Assembly (NCBI RefSeq): GCF_042186555.1
Contig: NC_133324.1
Coordinates: 3,255,558 to 3,319,557 of the forward strand
DNA: 64,000 nucleotides
Direction of reading: 5' to 3'
Source of the DNA: Aquarana catesbeiana
Lineage: Eukaryota; Chordata; Amphibia; Anura; Ranidae
The position numbers were made by a program, and so were the translations under genes. Of this stretch, positions 36,401-48,300 are shown piece by piece; position 1 is the stretch's first letter, and the number at the start of each line of letters is the position of its first letter. The notes beneath the pieces are model-generated. The model searched no databases. It was given only the letters and a program-made list of their open reading frames with translations, and was not told the DNA's origin.

Positions 36401-36530
36401 CTTTTAAAGGGTGTTCCGCGGCATTCGAATTTGCCGCGAACACCCCAAATTGTTCGCTGTTCGGCGAACTTGCGAACAGCCAATGTTCGAGTAGAACATG
36501 AGTTCGACTCGAACTCGAAGCTCATCCCTA
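33498..36530. mobile_element. Palindromic non-autonomous hAT element, 3.0 kb, with 8-bp TSD
   Basis: Starts TAGGGATGAGC and ends GCTCATCCCTA, flanked by ATTAGCAG at 33490-33497 and 36531-36538; other CR1 copies have the empty site. Almost the whole element is one inverted repeat: the axis lies at about 35013 (stem GGGACTTCCCTGTG / CACAGGGAAGTCCC, 16-nt loop), so each arm is about 1.5 kb. Arms contain CTT/GAA-rich stretches (34600-34860, 35160-35390) and A- or T-homopolymers. No transposase. The right end matches that of the hAT at 14855, suggesting it was moved by that family. Confidence 0.95.
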
Positions 36531-36538
36531 ATTAGCAG

Positions 36539-37805
36539 TAATCCGCATGGATTCATGAAGAATCGTTCTTGCCAAACCAATCTATTAACCTTCTATGAGG
36601 AGGTGAGTTGCCATCTAGATAAAGGAAGGCCCGTAGACGTGGTGTATCTGGATTTTGCAAAAGCATTTGACACAGTTCCCCATAAACGTTTACTGTACAA
36701 GATAAGGTGCGTTGGCATGGACCATAGGGTGAGTACATGGATTGAAAACTGGCTATAAGGGCGAGTTCAGAGGGTGGTGATAAATGGGGAGTACTCAGAA
36801 TGGTCAGGGGTGGGTAGTGGGGTCCCCCAGGGTTCTGTGCTGGGACCAATCCTATTTAATTTGTTCATAAACGATCTGGAGGATGGGATAAACAGTTCAA
36901 TCTCTGTATTTGCAGACGATACTAAGCTAAGCAGGGCAATAACTTCTCCGCAGGATGTGGAAATCTTGCAAAAAGACCTGAACAAATTAATGGGGGAGGG
37001 GCGACTACATGGCAAATGAGGTTCAATGTAGAAAAATGTAAAATAATGTATTTGGGTGGCAAAAATCTGAATGCAATCTATACACTGGGGGGAGAACCTC
37101 TGGGGGAATCTAGGATGGAAAAGGACCTGGGGGTCCTAGTAGATGATAGGCTCAGCAATGGCATGCAATGCCAAGCTGCTGCTAATAAGGCAAACAGAAT
37201 ATTGGCATTAAAAGGGGGATCAACTGCAGAGATAAAACGATAATTCTCCCGCTCTACAAGACTCTGGTCCGGCCGCACCTGGAGTATGCTGTCCAGTTCT
37301 GGGCACCAGTCCTCAGGAAGGATGTACTGGAAATGGAGCGAGTACAAAGAAGGGCAACAAAGCTAATAAAGGGTCTGGAGGATCTTAGTTATGAGGAAAG
37401 GTTGCGAGCGTTGAACTTATTCTCTCTGGAGAAGAGACGCTTGAGAGGGGATATGATTTCAATTTACAAATACTGTACTGGTGACCCCACAATAGGGATA
37501 AAACTTTTTCGCAGGAGAGAGTTTAATAAGACTCGGGGCCACTCATTACAATTAGAAGAAAAGAGGTTTAACCTTAAACTACGTAGAGGGTTCTTTACTG
37601 TAAGAGCAGTAAGGATGTGGAATTCCCTTCCACAGGCGGTGGTCTCAGTGGGGAGCATTGATAGCTTCAAGAAACTATTAGATAATCATCTGAATGACCG
37701 CAACATACAGGGATATGTAAGGTAATACTGACACATAATCACACACATAGGTTGGACTTGATGGACTTGTGTCTTTTTTCAACCTCACCTTCTATGTAAC
37801 TATGT
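36539..37805 (+). pseudogene. CR1 ORF2, RT motifs A-C, C-terminus and 3' end (copy B)
   Basis: Resumes with GFMKNRSCQTNLLTFYEE, YLDFAKAFDTVPHK (motif A), then a TAA stop at 36756-36758, SGVPQGSVLGPILFN (motif B) and FADDTKLS (motif C). It is followed by the +2 shift at LMGEGRLHGK-stop (37017) and a 4-bp deletion near 37206, both shared with copy A. The C-terminal segment 37333-37725 is open and ends at the natural stop. The 3' end is GGACTTGATGGACTTGTGTC ... CTATGTAACTATG. Confidence 0.93.
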
Positions 37806-39660
37806 TTTGTATCCCTAAGATAGGATTTAGCTTTTCATACTACAGGCTGCAAGAACCAATTTATATATTGACCTATTCTTGCCCCTACAGAGTTAATCCC
37901 ATTTGCAATGTGTCTCCCCGGTGAATTGATCTCATCCTTGTGAATTTTTGGGAGTGTATATTTGACTGGGATTCTACATGTATCAGGCCGAAGATATCTC
38001 CCTTCTTTTTTATTTAAAACACCTTTAATCAGACCCTTTTCAAACACTTTACTCAGTTCTTTTTTATATCTCAAAGTTGGATTACTCAATAATTTTGATA
38101 GGTGTTTTTATCCTGTAATTGTCGGTTTAGTTCTTCTCTGTAGGCTTCCTTTGATTGTACCACTATTGCACCCCCCTTATCCACAGGCCTTATCACTAGA
38201 TCCTTTCTCTGTTCTCTTTTTTTTTATTCCATTTTTGAGGTCCCCAGAATCCTGAAGATCTCTTAATACCATCTTCCGGAATACCTCCACATATCCCTCA
38301 TTCTCAATTGGAGGAATGAAAAGTGACTTATTTCCAAGAGAGCTATATATAATATCATCAGCTTCAATATTCTTCCTCATTATATTTTCTCAAGGTTTAT
38401 TCATCATATATTCTTGATATTTAAACTACGGGTAAATTTATGTATATCAGCATAAGTATTACACTTATTTCAATTCTTTTTTGGGGCGAACTCTAGACCT
38501 TTATCTAACACCTTTATCTCCTGTTGTGTTAATTCTACTCCCCTAATATTCACAATACCATCACCCACTATTCTCTTTTTCTTTTTGATTCCAGCTCGGC
38601 ATCCTCTCCTCGATTTTCTTTTCTTCCAGGTCTGGAATCTGGGGTCCTTCTTGAGGTCCTTTTGATTCGTTCTTCCCAATCTCGTCCCCTTGGGGGTTCC
38701 TGATACTTCTCTTCCTCCTGCTTTGTTTCCCTCCCTGGTTTGGGGTTTGTCTGGGTGTTCTCCTGGACCCCCTTTCCTGATCATAATGCCTCAGAAATTC
38801 TCGGTGTCTCATCTCTAAAACACGCAGTGGGGTTCTATCTGTATTCTGTTCAAATCTTCTCTCTTGATGATACCTCGGGGGTTCTCCCTCCTTCATCATC
38901 TCTTTTCAATGGTTCAAACCCATTGTGTAAAGGCACAGCGTAATAACTATCAAGGGTCGGTCATTCTCCTCTATCATCATAATGATGATCTCTATCATAA
39001 GTTCCATAATTCCTCCATACTGGTGTTGGTGATCTTCTTACATAATATGGTTGCTAATACGGTCTTGATTGATTATAGCCATTATTTTTCCAATAATTTT
39101 GCCAATAAGGTTTCTTTCAATTGTTATTCCACCTTGGCTTCTGATTTGGGGTATTATAGATGTTATAATCTCTGTGTGTCTCATTAGTGGGTTGAATCCC
39201 TCCTTTTCTTCATTCAGAATTGTCGTCTGTTGGATCTTCACCTCTTTTTCAGGAGAACTAATAGTAGAATTCGTAGTGGCCTCATCAAACTTATTTTGCC
39301 ATTTGAAAATTAGACCATCTTCAAAAGTCTTTAATATCCCTTTGATATTTTCTCTTTTTTCTAGCTGCTGTTTCTTTATCTTTTTGTTCCATATCTCTGT
39401 TCAGTTGTTTAGATAAAGCAATAAACTCAGGGAGTTCCTTAGAGGGCTCTGGGCCAACTTCCAGTTCTGAGATTTTTGCATCTAGCTTCCTTATCTTTCG
39501 TTGTTTTCTTTTTATGAAAAATTCCAATAGTGCTAAACCTTTATCATAAATAAAAATAAACCATTCATCTGTGGATTCCTTATCTAGCAATCTATCATTA
39601 ATGGGCACATCCCATCTTAATCTTCTAGGTATTCATTTATCTTAAAATATATTTCTCATG
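37806..39660 (-). pseudogene. Penelope-like element, reverse transcriptase N-terminal half
   Basis: Read right to left: 39608-39321 is a charged, coiled-coil-like region; 38784-38470 ends in VELTQQEIKVLDKGLEFAP, the block before RT in Penelope-like proteins; 38380-38177 leads into a VDKGGAIVVQ-like stretch; and 38089-37835 gives VKYTLPKIHKDEINSPGRHI then QYINWFLQPV. LPKIHK...PGR is the hallmark of Penelope-family RT and is not found in LINEs or LTR elements. Frames change repeatedly, and the catalytic YADD part and GIY-YIG endonuclease would lie to the left but are replaced by CR1-B at 37805. It is a truncated dead copy. Confidence 0.85.
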
Positions 39661-39939
39661 GGTAGCGATATCCCACCATGCATTAATCTTCTTCTCAATT
39701 AGGTGTCCCACTGTTCTCAATATCTCCTAATTGATTAGTTTCTTGTTTTTTAAAGATGTTATCTAGATCAATGGTTCTATTTTCTAAAAAAAAAAAAAAA
39801 AATCCCATGGTTGCTGCACAAGTGAATAAGAGATAATATAGATGTAAACAGTGAGGTTATACTAATGCGCAACCCAAATAAGTATGGATCAGTGAGAGGC
39901 TGCCAACATGAATAGGTGTTCCCACACATTGACAATTTG
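39661..39939. other. Penelope-adjacent non-coding stretch with A-homopolymer
   Basis: Contains an 18-base A run at about 39786-39803 and AT-rich sequence leading to the 62-bp repeat. Probably the element's leader, but no motif supports this. Confidence 0.4.
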
Positions 39940-40858
39940 TTCCTCTTAGATGGTCCTCCTCCCAGTGGAGTTGGTGATAGGTTGTACCAGTCTTATAAAT
40001 GTTCCTCTCAGACAGTCCTCCTCCTTGTTGGGTTTGGCGAAAGGTTATACCAGTCTTATAAATGTTACTCTCAGATGGTCCTCCTCGTTGTTGGGTTGGT
40101 GAAAGATTGTACCAGACTAATAAATGTTCCTCTCAGGCAGTCCTCCTCCTTGTTGGGTTGGCGATAGGTTGTACCAGTCTTATAAATGTTCCTCTCAGAT
40201 GGTCCTCCTCCTTGTTGGGTTGGCGATAGGTTGTACCAGTCTTATAAATGTTCCTCTCAGACAGTCCTCCTCCTTGTTGGGTTGGTGATAGGATGTACCA
40301 GTCTTATAAATGTTCCTCTCAGACAGTCCTCCTCCTTGTTGGGTTGGCGATAGTATGTACCAGTCTTATAAATGTTCCTCTCAGATGGTCCTCCTCCTTG
40401 TTGGGTTGGTGATAGGTTGTACCAGACTAATAAATGTTCCTCTCAGGCAGTCCTCCTCCTTGTTGGGTTGGCGATAGGTTATACCAGTCTTATAAATGTT
40501 CCTCTCAGACGGTCCTCCACTCTGTTGGGCTGGTGAAAGGTTGTACCAGACTAATAAATGTTCCTCTCAGGCAGTCCTCCTCCTTGTTGGGTTGGCGATA
40601 GGTTGTACCAGTCTTATAAATGTTCCTCTCAGACAGTCCTCCTCCTTGTTGGGTTGGCGATAGCATGTACCAGTCTTATAAATGTTCCTCTCAGATGGTC
40701 CTCCTCCTTGTTGGGTTGGTGATAGGTTGTACCAGACTAATAAATGTTCCTCTCAGGCGGTCCTCCTCCTTGTTGGGTTGGCGATAGGTTATACCAGTCT
40801 TATAAATGTTCCTCTCAGACGGTCCTCCACTCTGTTGGGCTGGTGATAGGTTGTACCG
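39940..40858. repeat. 62-bp minisatellite, about 15 units
   Basis: Unit TTATAAATGTTCCTCTCAG + ACAGTCCTCCTCCTTGTTGG + GTTGGCGATAGGTTGTACCAGTC. Variants (GACTAATAAATG instead of GTCTTATAAATG; CGGTCCTCCACTCTGTTGG) recur every five units: the CACTCTGTTGGGC variant lies at about 40517 and again 310 bp later, giving a 310-bp higher-order period. Confidence 0.93.
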
Positions 40859-41477
40859 ATTTAGGTGGCTCCTGCGGGGGTAGCGCTACACAAACAATAG
40901 CTCAGGCATGGAAATTGCCCACCCTGAAGCTTGCAGAGGGGAAGGGCTGTGTATAGGGTACACTCATCAATAAAAAACTGATAGCTATCCTTAACGACAC
41001 ACTTGTCACGTTTCTAAAGGTTTGGAATCCCTGGCTTGATTGTTATCCACCCACCCAGCACACTTCACGCCTACTGAACCTGGGAACTAGAGCCACTGCA
41101 ATCACCCACCTCAATGTGCTGGCCTCCGGGGCACCTACCTTTCTCCTTCCCTTTTCCTTGCCTTATCTCCCCTGATCCTACTTCCTTCTCTTGTCTCTAT
41201 TCCTTCTTCCTGTTTCTTCTACCTTACGTTTCCTCAGCTTCCCAGTACTCTGTTTGGGAGGGGATGTTGATATTCCCTCAACTTACCTTCCTTATACTTT
41301 TGCAACCTTTGTGGTTACATTTTCTGCTATCACAGACATTGTAGACATTTGGATCTCATCTCTCATTATGTGAGAAATGGAAAAAAGCTGTCCAAATTTT
41401 TTTATGGGCTCTCACTTGTGACTACTGCAGACAGTCCACTTAATGTGATTGACTGTGTATGTCAAGGGACTCCAGAA
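40859..41477 (+). mobile_element. Probable 3' end of another L1-type LINE
   Basis: A plus-strand stretch from about 40978 reads LNDTLVTFLKVWNPWL, resembling the C-terminal end of L1-type ORF2 proteins in lower vertebrates, followed by non-coding sequence with pyrimidine-rich blocks (41140-41240). It is too short and too degraded for a firm call. Confidence 0.4.
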
Positions 41478-41621
41478 TGTGCAGTATCTCACAAAAGTAA
41501 GTACACCCCTCACATTTTTGTAAATATTTTATTATATCTTTTCATGTGACAACACTGAAGAAATGACACTTTGCTACAATGTAAAGTAGTGAGTGTACAG
41601 CTTGTATAACAGTGTAAATTT
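41478..41621. mobile_element. Tc1/mariner-type terminal fragment
   Basis: Begins CAGTATCTCACAAAAGTAAG and continues TACACCCCTCACATTTTTG and TTCATGTGACAACACTGAAG, a terminal sequence I recognise from Tc1-like elements of fish and frogs. Only one end is present; no transposase. Confidence 0.65.
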
Positions 41622-42183
41622 AAATAGAATGTGGTGCTGCGCTAATCCTATTGAGATAGGCGTGTAATGACTCTGTGATGGTGAGTATCTCCCAGTACAA
41701 CTCAAATGAATATTTACAACTATAAAAGAACAGTGGAAAGGTAACCTAATGTGACAGTTGTGTAGTTGTGTACTGGTGGTATGTATGACCAAATACTAAT
41801 AACACAGGTACTCAACTGGTGCTAATATATAAAGCATGCAAAGTGATCAGTGCTTAAACATCATGATTACAAAACATAAGTATATATAAATGGATAAATA
41901 AAGAGTATATAGCAGCTGGCTTATACCATCGCCAGTCACCTGCTGGCTTAACATATATCTGATATAAATCAACACGCTCTCGGGTGCATGTATAAACAAA
42001 GTAGAGAGTGCTTAAAGTGCATACAGTGACAATTAAATGTGGCTAGGTGCTAAAAAGTTCATTTATATGCATGCAAATCATGCGTGCAAAATAGTATAAG
42101 GTGTAATGCTCCGTTCGGCAATAAACAGTTAATCAAAGTCCATAAAAAATAAGTGATCCCTTCAGTGCTAAAAAATGGGTGAC
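41622..42183 (-). mobile_element. Hammerhead-bearing element, distal part (split by L1)
   Basis: Starts near AATGTGGTGCTGCGCTAATC, whose GCTGCGCTA resembles the AGTGCAGCGCTA ends of the 2114-3999 palindrome. It runs to the L1 target site AAAAATGGGTGAC and continues after the L1 at 50036. No reading frame. Assignment as one element with 50036-50541 follows from L1 removal. Confidence 0.55.
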
Positions 42184-42287
42184 GGGGGGGCGTGGCTTGG
42201 AGCCGGAGCTGAATGGCCGCCTAGATCCCGAGCTCCCGTCCGCCGAGGCTTAAAAAATCAGCAATCCGGAGCCATCCTGACACAAAC

Positions 42288-43436
42288 ATGGGGAAAACAT
42301 CCAGGGAACCATCCCCAGCCAGGTCCCGCTCCCCCAGGGGGTCCGGTACGCAGATCGGCCGCAATATTCCGGAGATCTTCCGGTCCCAGGCACGCGAGGC
42401 CCCGGCTTCAAATCGGGCCTACCCGAACGCTGCACGCTCATCCAGCCTCAGCCCCTCAGGGAGAAGCCACACACAGATCCAGCCTTCAGTTGCAGCAGCA
42501 TCCACCCCACAGCCCCTCTCCATGCAAGACCTGCGATCTGTGGCAGAAGATATTAAAGCCACACTCTCTGCAGCCATCACGGATCTCAGGAGAGATGTCC
42601 AGGTAATGACAATACGCCTGGATGATCTGGAGGAAGTAACTAACCGCCATGACACCTCCATTCAACACTTACAGACCTCTTCCCAGGCACAATCTTCACA
42701 GCTCAGAGACATTCAGAGACATATGGAAGATTTAGACAACCGCGGCCGCCGTCATAACATACGGGTAAGAGGTATCCCTGAATCAGTTGAAAATGCGCAA
42801 ATTACGAAAGCTACTATTGCCATATTTAACGATCTCCTGGGCAGACCTCCTGAAACACCCATTGAGTTTGAACGCTTGCATAGAGCCCTGAGGCCCAGAG
42901 GCAGAGAATCTGATCCTCCCAGAGACGTGATTTGTTGTCTCATTAACTTTAAACTGAAGGAGGAAATTCTTCATAGGGCCAGGGATCGTCACTCCTTACT
43001 CTATCAAGGAGCTGATATAAAGCTGTTCCAAGACCTCTCGCCCATTACCCTTCAAAATAGGAGAGACTTGCGCCCCCTTCTTGACCTATTGCGCACCAAA
43101 GGCATTCAATACCGGTGGAAATTTCCCTTCTGCCTCTCAGCCTCATTCCAAGGTCGCACTGCAAACCTACGCCTCCCAGAAGACTTACCAGGTTTTTGTG
43201 AAGCACTAAATCTTCCAAGCATTGACATCCCGGATTGGTACTCCACTCTTCGCCCACAACGCATGAGAAGGTCAGCCTCTACTGACGCCATTCCAGTCCG
43301 TGATGACTTCCACATAAGACGTCGCAGACATACCCCATCGAGGGAGCCTACCATGCAAGACACCCGGAACGCGACACCCAACAGCCCTACGGCCTCCCCG
43401 GCCCACAGAAGGGCCCGCCATGACAGATCCAACTGA
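42288..43436 (+). CDS. L1 ORF1p, RNA-binding chaperone
   Basis: 382 codons starting at an ATG 104 bp from the element's 5' end. Residues 1-75 are basic and Ser/Pro/Arg-rich. Residues about 80-150 have heptad spacing of hydrophobics (coiled coil for trimerisation). MEDLDNRGRRHNIRVRGIPE (about 145-164) is the classic entry to the L1 ORF1 RRM domain, and IKLFQDLSPITLQNRRDL with QYRWKFPFCLSASFQGR belongs to the C-terminal domain. These proteins coat the L1 RNA and form the RNP with ORF2p in the cytoplasm. A long, Arg-rich tail (residues 325-382) follows the CTD. No stop or frameshift; stop at 43434-43436. Confidence 0.93.
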   Translation: MGKTSREPSPARSRSPRGSGTQIGRNIPEIFRSQAREAPASNRAYPNAARSSSLSPSGRSHTQIQPSVAAASTPQPLSMQDLRSVAEDIKATLSAAITDLRRDVQVMTIRLDDLEEVTNRHDTSIQHLQTSSQAQSSQLRDIQRHMEDLDNRGRRHNIRVRGIPESVENAQITKATIAIFNDLLGRPPETPIEFERLHRALRPRGRESDPPRDVICCLINFKLKEEILHRARDRHSLLYQGADIKLFQDLSPITLQNRRDLRPLLDLLRTKGIQYRWKFPFCLSASFQGRTANLRLPEDLPGFCEALNLPSIDIPDWYSTLRPQRMRRSASTDAIPVRDDFHIRRRRHTPSREPTMQDTRNATPNSPTASPAHRRARHDRSN

Positions 43437-45361
43437 ACGACCTCAACTCTTCCGTCCTGTGTCTCTCAAGACTGAATATGACTCCTCAAGATTGGAACTT
43501 GCCCGCAACACCCATCAACAACTCGCAGGACAAGTGCTTCCCGAAAACGGTATCCTCTCAGGTGACTTTTCTTTTTCCCTTTAAGTAATAATTATTCTAC
43601 ACTGCTTCTGAGAACCCACCGTGCAAACTGATCCCCGAGCAAGTGGAATTACCCCCAGCGAAACTGTGAGTTGGACATTCCCCTTGGGAAGCCCTTGCAC
43701 ACTGTATGACCCCTCCAGAAACACTGACGGTATCTATGCTTTACATATGGGACTTCCACTCAAAATACCGTTCAGCTCCCCTCCCCAAGCCCTTCCCTCA
43801 CCCCCACATACCCCTTTCCCTGCCCAACTCCCCCCACCCCCTTTTTTTTTTTTTCTTTTTCTCGCCACCCTCCCCCAATCCCATCTGCCCTAGAAGGTAT
43901 GATACAGGTGAGCCTTAAAATCCACTTGGCTTGTAACAATTTCTGATGCCAAAGCTCAATAATTTTCATGATTGTACTTTCTTACGCTCTGGTCGGATGA
44001 CTTGTGGGGGGTGACGCCACACAGATGCCAACACCCTTTCCAGGTCCAACAATGGACCTATTCCGCCTTGCTAGTTCTCTCCCCTCCTATAATGAGCTGA
44101 ATTTAATCTTTCAATCGCCCCTAGAGTACTCGACAGCACTAGTCACTCTAATAAACCTCCGTATTGTGGCGTCTGTGGAGGCCTCACCCTTCCCCCTGTC
44201 GCCTCGCTTGGGTAAAAAGTTAAGGTTATATGTTTGTTCATGTTTAAAAATTATATTATGCTAGAAAATCCTTGCTTCTCACTAAGGCAATATCCTCAAA
44301 TCCTAGATATCTAACCAAGGGGACTGTCCCCAATATGATTCAAACACGTTCAGATTACTTACCTATCACCATAGCAGAGGGAGCGGATTGCTCACCTGCT
44401 ACCTCTGAGATGGTTAATTCATATTTGGGTGGGGGGGGTCAACTTCCCGGCCCAATTTAAAGTGTACTTTGCTGAAACACCGACCATAATCTGTAGACTG
44501 CCCGAATGCATACGCAAATGAGAAGGGCTATTTTCAGCTTATGAGTCGATGGTAACCCGATGGTGTAAAACGCTTCGGAAGAATATAATTATCAGGACTG
44601 TTATGTTTAAATGCTAGAGTCACTCCTCATCCCCATTCCCTTGATGACACAATGGGACCTCCTGTTACATTTTAGGTTAGAGGACCCCTGTTAAGGTCCT
44701 GGCTTTAGCACCAATCTACGTGCTATACAATGTAGTGCAAATTCTGTTTATACAACGTTGATGCAATATATCTGTTAAATGACCTGTTTAGTTTGTCATA
44801 TGTTTGACCCCCATGAGATTAGACCCAAGGGTTTCTCTCTTAACTCTTAAAACTCTATTGGCTCCCGCCTACACTCACAGGCATGAGCCTCGGTGGACGG
44901 GTGATACTAAGTCTCGACGGTCTCGATCCGACACTTTCCACCCTCCCACAAGACAGGAAAGTCAGTATTCCTGTCAAAACAAACCGGACACTCTTTGATC
45001 TGTAGGGTAGGTTTTATATAACCTCCCTCACTCCGGAATATCCTCTATCTTATTTTGTTCCTAAACCCCAGTAAACCTCTCCCTCTCTCTTCCCATCTCC
45101 CTCCCGGGACCCCTCTCACTCTCTCTCTTTCTCTCGTTTCCTCCCTTTCCTTCCCCTTTTCCTCTACTCTTATCGTCTTTCCTCTTTCTCTTTTCTCCCT
45201 CTCTCTCCTTTCTTGCAGTCTCCGCCACCCCCACATCTTGACTAAGGCAAAAACTTACAAACAGACCTTTCCTCCGAACCTTTCTAAATTCCCACAGGAA
45301 GGTTGAGCTACTACCTATTTATCGCTCACTCGCTAGCATCCTAACTGAACGACTACCCATT
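43437..45361. other. L1 inter-ORF region, 1.9 kb
   Basis: No convincing protein: the longest frames (43621-43893, 44004-44264) are short and unlike known domains. It has a T-run at 43842-43855 and a long pyrimidine tract (45070-45230). It lies within one element because no TSD or second element boundary is apparent. Confidence 0.6.
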
Positions 45362-48300
45362 ATGGCACACGTACACTCCACAACAAAACCTTCTTCACTC
45401 AAAATAGTTTCGCTAAATACAAAGGGATTAAACATCCCGGAGAAGCGTAGCCAAGTACTTGATATGATGTCTAAACTTAAAGCCAATGTAGTGTTCTTAC
45501 AAGAGACACACTTCCACACAAACAAAATACCCAAACTCTTGAACCACATGTTCCCAACGGTTTACCATGCCTCCAATTCTCTTGCAAAGTCCAAAGGGGT
45601 CTCAATTCTCTTATCCAAAAATCTAGACTGGCAACTTGAAGACTCACTGATAGATACCGAAGGCAGATACCTCTTTTTGAAAGGACGACTCCAGGGACGA
45701 CCAGTTACCCTAGCCAACCTATATAGCCCCAATTCTGCACAAGTTAGTTTCTTTAGATCAATCTCGCGACTACTCTCAGATTTCCATACCGGACTGACCA
45801 TTCTAGGGGGAGACTTCAATATCCCTCTTTCCCCAATCTTAGATACCTCCACAGGCACGACATCTCTACCATACAAAGCTATCCGACAAATTAAAATGCA
45901 AATCCAAGACCTTCTCTTACATGATACGTGGCGTGCCCTTCACCCCGATGAGAAAGACTTCACTTTTTTCTCGGCCCCACACAACAAATATTCGAGGATC
46001 GACTATCTGTTCCTGTCCCAGAAAGATATTCCCTTTCTCTCGACTGCCACCATTGAACCAATGGTGCTATCAGACCACCATCCAATCACAATGACCCTGA
46101 CGTTCCCTGACAATCACATCTCCAAACAAAAAATTTGGCGCCTAGATGCGTCTCTGCTTACGTCGGAAGAAACTACCAATGACATCAACAATTGCATACA
46201 CACCTTCTTCTTAGAAAACGACACACCAGACACTGCCCCTCTCTCACAATGGGAAGCCCACAAGTGCGTAGTCAGAGGCAAACTCATTGCTCTTAAAGCT
46301 TCACGTCGAAAGGCCCAACAACAGGAAATCACAGAGCTCCTTGACAAGATTAAAAGACTTGAACTTGCCCACAAACAATCACAAGCACAGCAAACTTATC
46401 ACGAACTCACCCAAATTAGGAAGATGCTGCGAGATAAACTAAACCGTAAGACACAACGTAAATTTCTGTTACATCAAAAGATTTTCTATGAATATGGCAA
46501 TAAAGGTGGTAAATACCTTGCTAAAGCCCTCCAGACCAGGAAAGCACAGGCAACCATTCATACTATTAAAGATCACCAGGGTAAATCGCACATCACCTCA
46601 ACAGATATAGCAGCCCAATTTGAGACTTACTACTCTAAATTATACAATCTCCCAAAACAAGATACAAGCCAACATGGTTCTGAGAACAGAAGTAAGGTAA
46701 TCAAATCGTTTCTTAGCAAATTTGCCCCCAAAACCATAGATAAAGAAGATGCAGCATACCTTGAAAACCCTATATCTGAAGAAGAACTAAAAGCAGCTAT
46801 TAAACAACTTAAAAATGGGAAAAGTCCAGGCCCAGACGGGTTTACAGCCACTTACTTCAAAACATTCACAGATACACTTGCCCCACATCTAATTAGGACC
46901 TTCAATTCCTTAACATCATCCACTCTCCCCTTCCATAGATTCCTTGAAGCACACATAACAGTGATCCCGAAAGATGAAAAAGATCCCACTTCAGTAAGTA
47001 ATTATAGGCCGATATCCTTATTAAACGTGGACGTAAAACTCTATGCCAAGATTCTGGCCTCCCGTCTCTTGCCTTTCTTGCCTTCCCTGATAGGGAGGGA
47101 CCAGGTGGGGTTCATCCCTGGAAGAGAGGCCAGAGACAACACAATCAAAGCGCTGAATTTACACCACTGGATCACGAACCAAAAACACAAGGGATTCTTC
47201 CTGTCCCTGGATGCAGAGAAGGCGTTCGACAGGTTGGCATGGGACTACCTTGGAGCAGTTCTGAGACGCATTGGTCTCCAAGATCGGATGTTCAACGCTA
47301 TCATGTCCCTCTATACCACTCCGACTGCTAGAGTACGTGTCAACGGCCACCTGTCGAACGCCTTCTCTATTAATAATGGAACAAGACAGGGATGCCCACT
47401 TTCCCCAATATTATTTGTTTTAACCCTAGAACCCTTTCTCCAATGTCTCAGATCCAATGACAACATCAAAGGTTTCTGCATTGCCGATCGCACTTACAAG
47501 ATCGCTGCATTCGCGGACGACATATTATTATTCCTGAGAGAACCACACATATCGATCCCAAGCCTCTTGAAAGAAGCAAATACCTTTCACACCATTTCCA
47601 ATTTTAAGATCAACTTCACAAAATCCCAGGCCCTAAATATTTCCCTCCCACAGGAACAGGTAACACAATGCAAAAGCAATTTTCCCTTCCATTGGCGACA
47701 TGACCAAATTAAATACCTCGGGATACAACTAACGTCAAAGCTTTCAGACCTATACTCCAAAAACTATCAACCCATCCTCAAAACCATTACGAACGACCTA
47801 AGCAAATGGAACAATCCTCATTTTTCCTGGTTTGGTAGGGCAGCAATCCTAAAGATGAATATCCTTCCCCGCATCCTCTACATCTTACAAACTATACCTA
47901 TCGAACTCCCCCCAACTTTCTTCCAACTCTACAAACGACTATGCACTAAATTTCTATGGAGACAGAAAAGACCTAGAATAGCCTACGACCAACTAACGCA
48001 CCCTAAGACAAAAGGGGGCATCGGCCTCCCGGACCTTAAGAAATATTATTGGGCGTGTCACCTCTCTAGAATTATAGACTGGTCAGTACATGACAAATGC
48101 AAAGACTGGGTTACCCTTGAACATACATTCTCCCCATTACCATTGCGATCCTTGCCTTGGACTCTATCCAAACACACCCCGAGAATACTAAATAGTCATC
48201 CTCTCATCGCCCCGACACTCCAATGCTTTAAGGAAGCCTGTCGGAAGCTACACATCTCCTCCAATCCGGGACCCCTCACTCCGGTAAAACATAACCCAGC

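Noticed and set aside
39940..40858. CRISPR-like array of repeats and spacers
   Set aside because: Whole 62-bp units are repeated with no unique spacers, in a eukaryotic transposon-rich setting with no cas genes.
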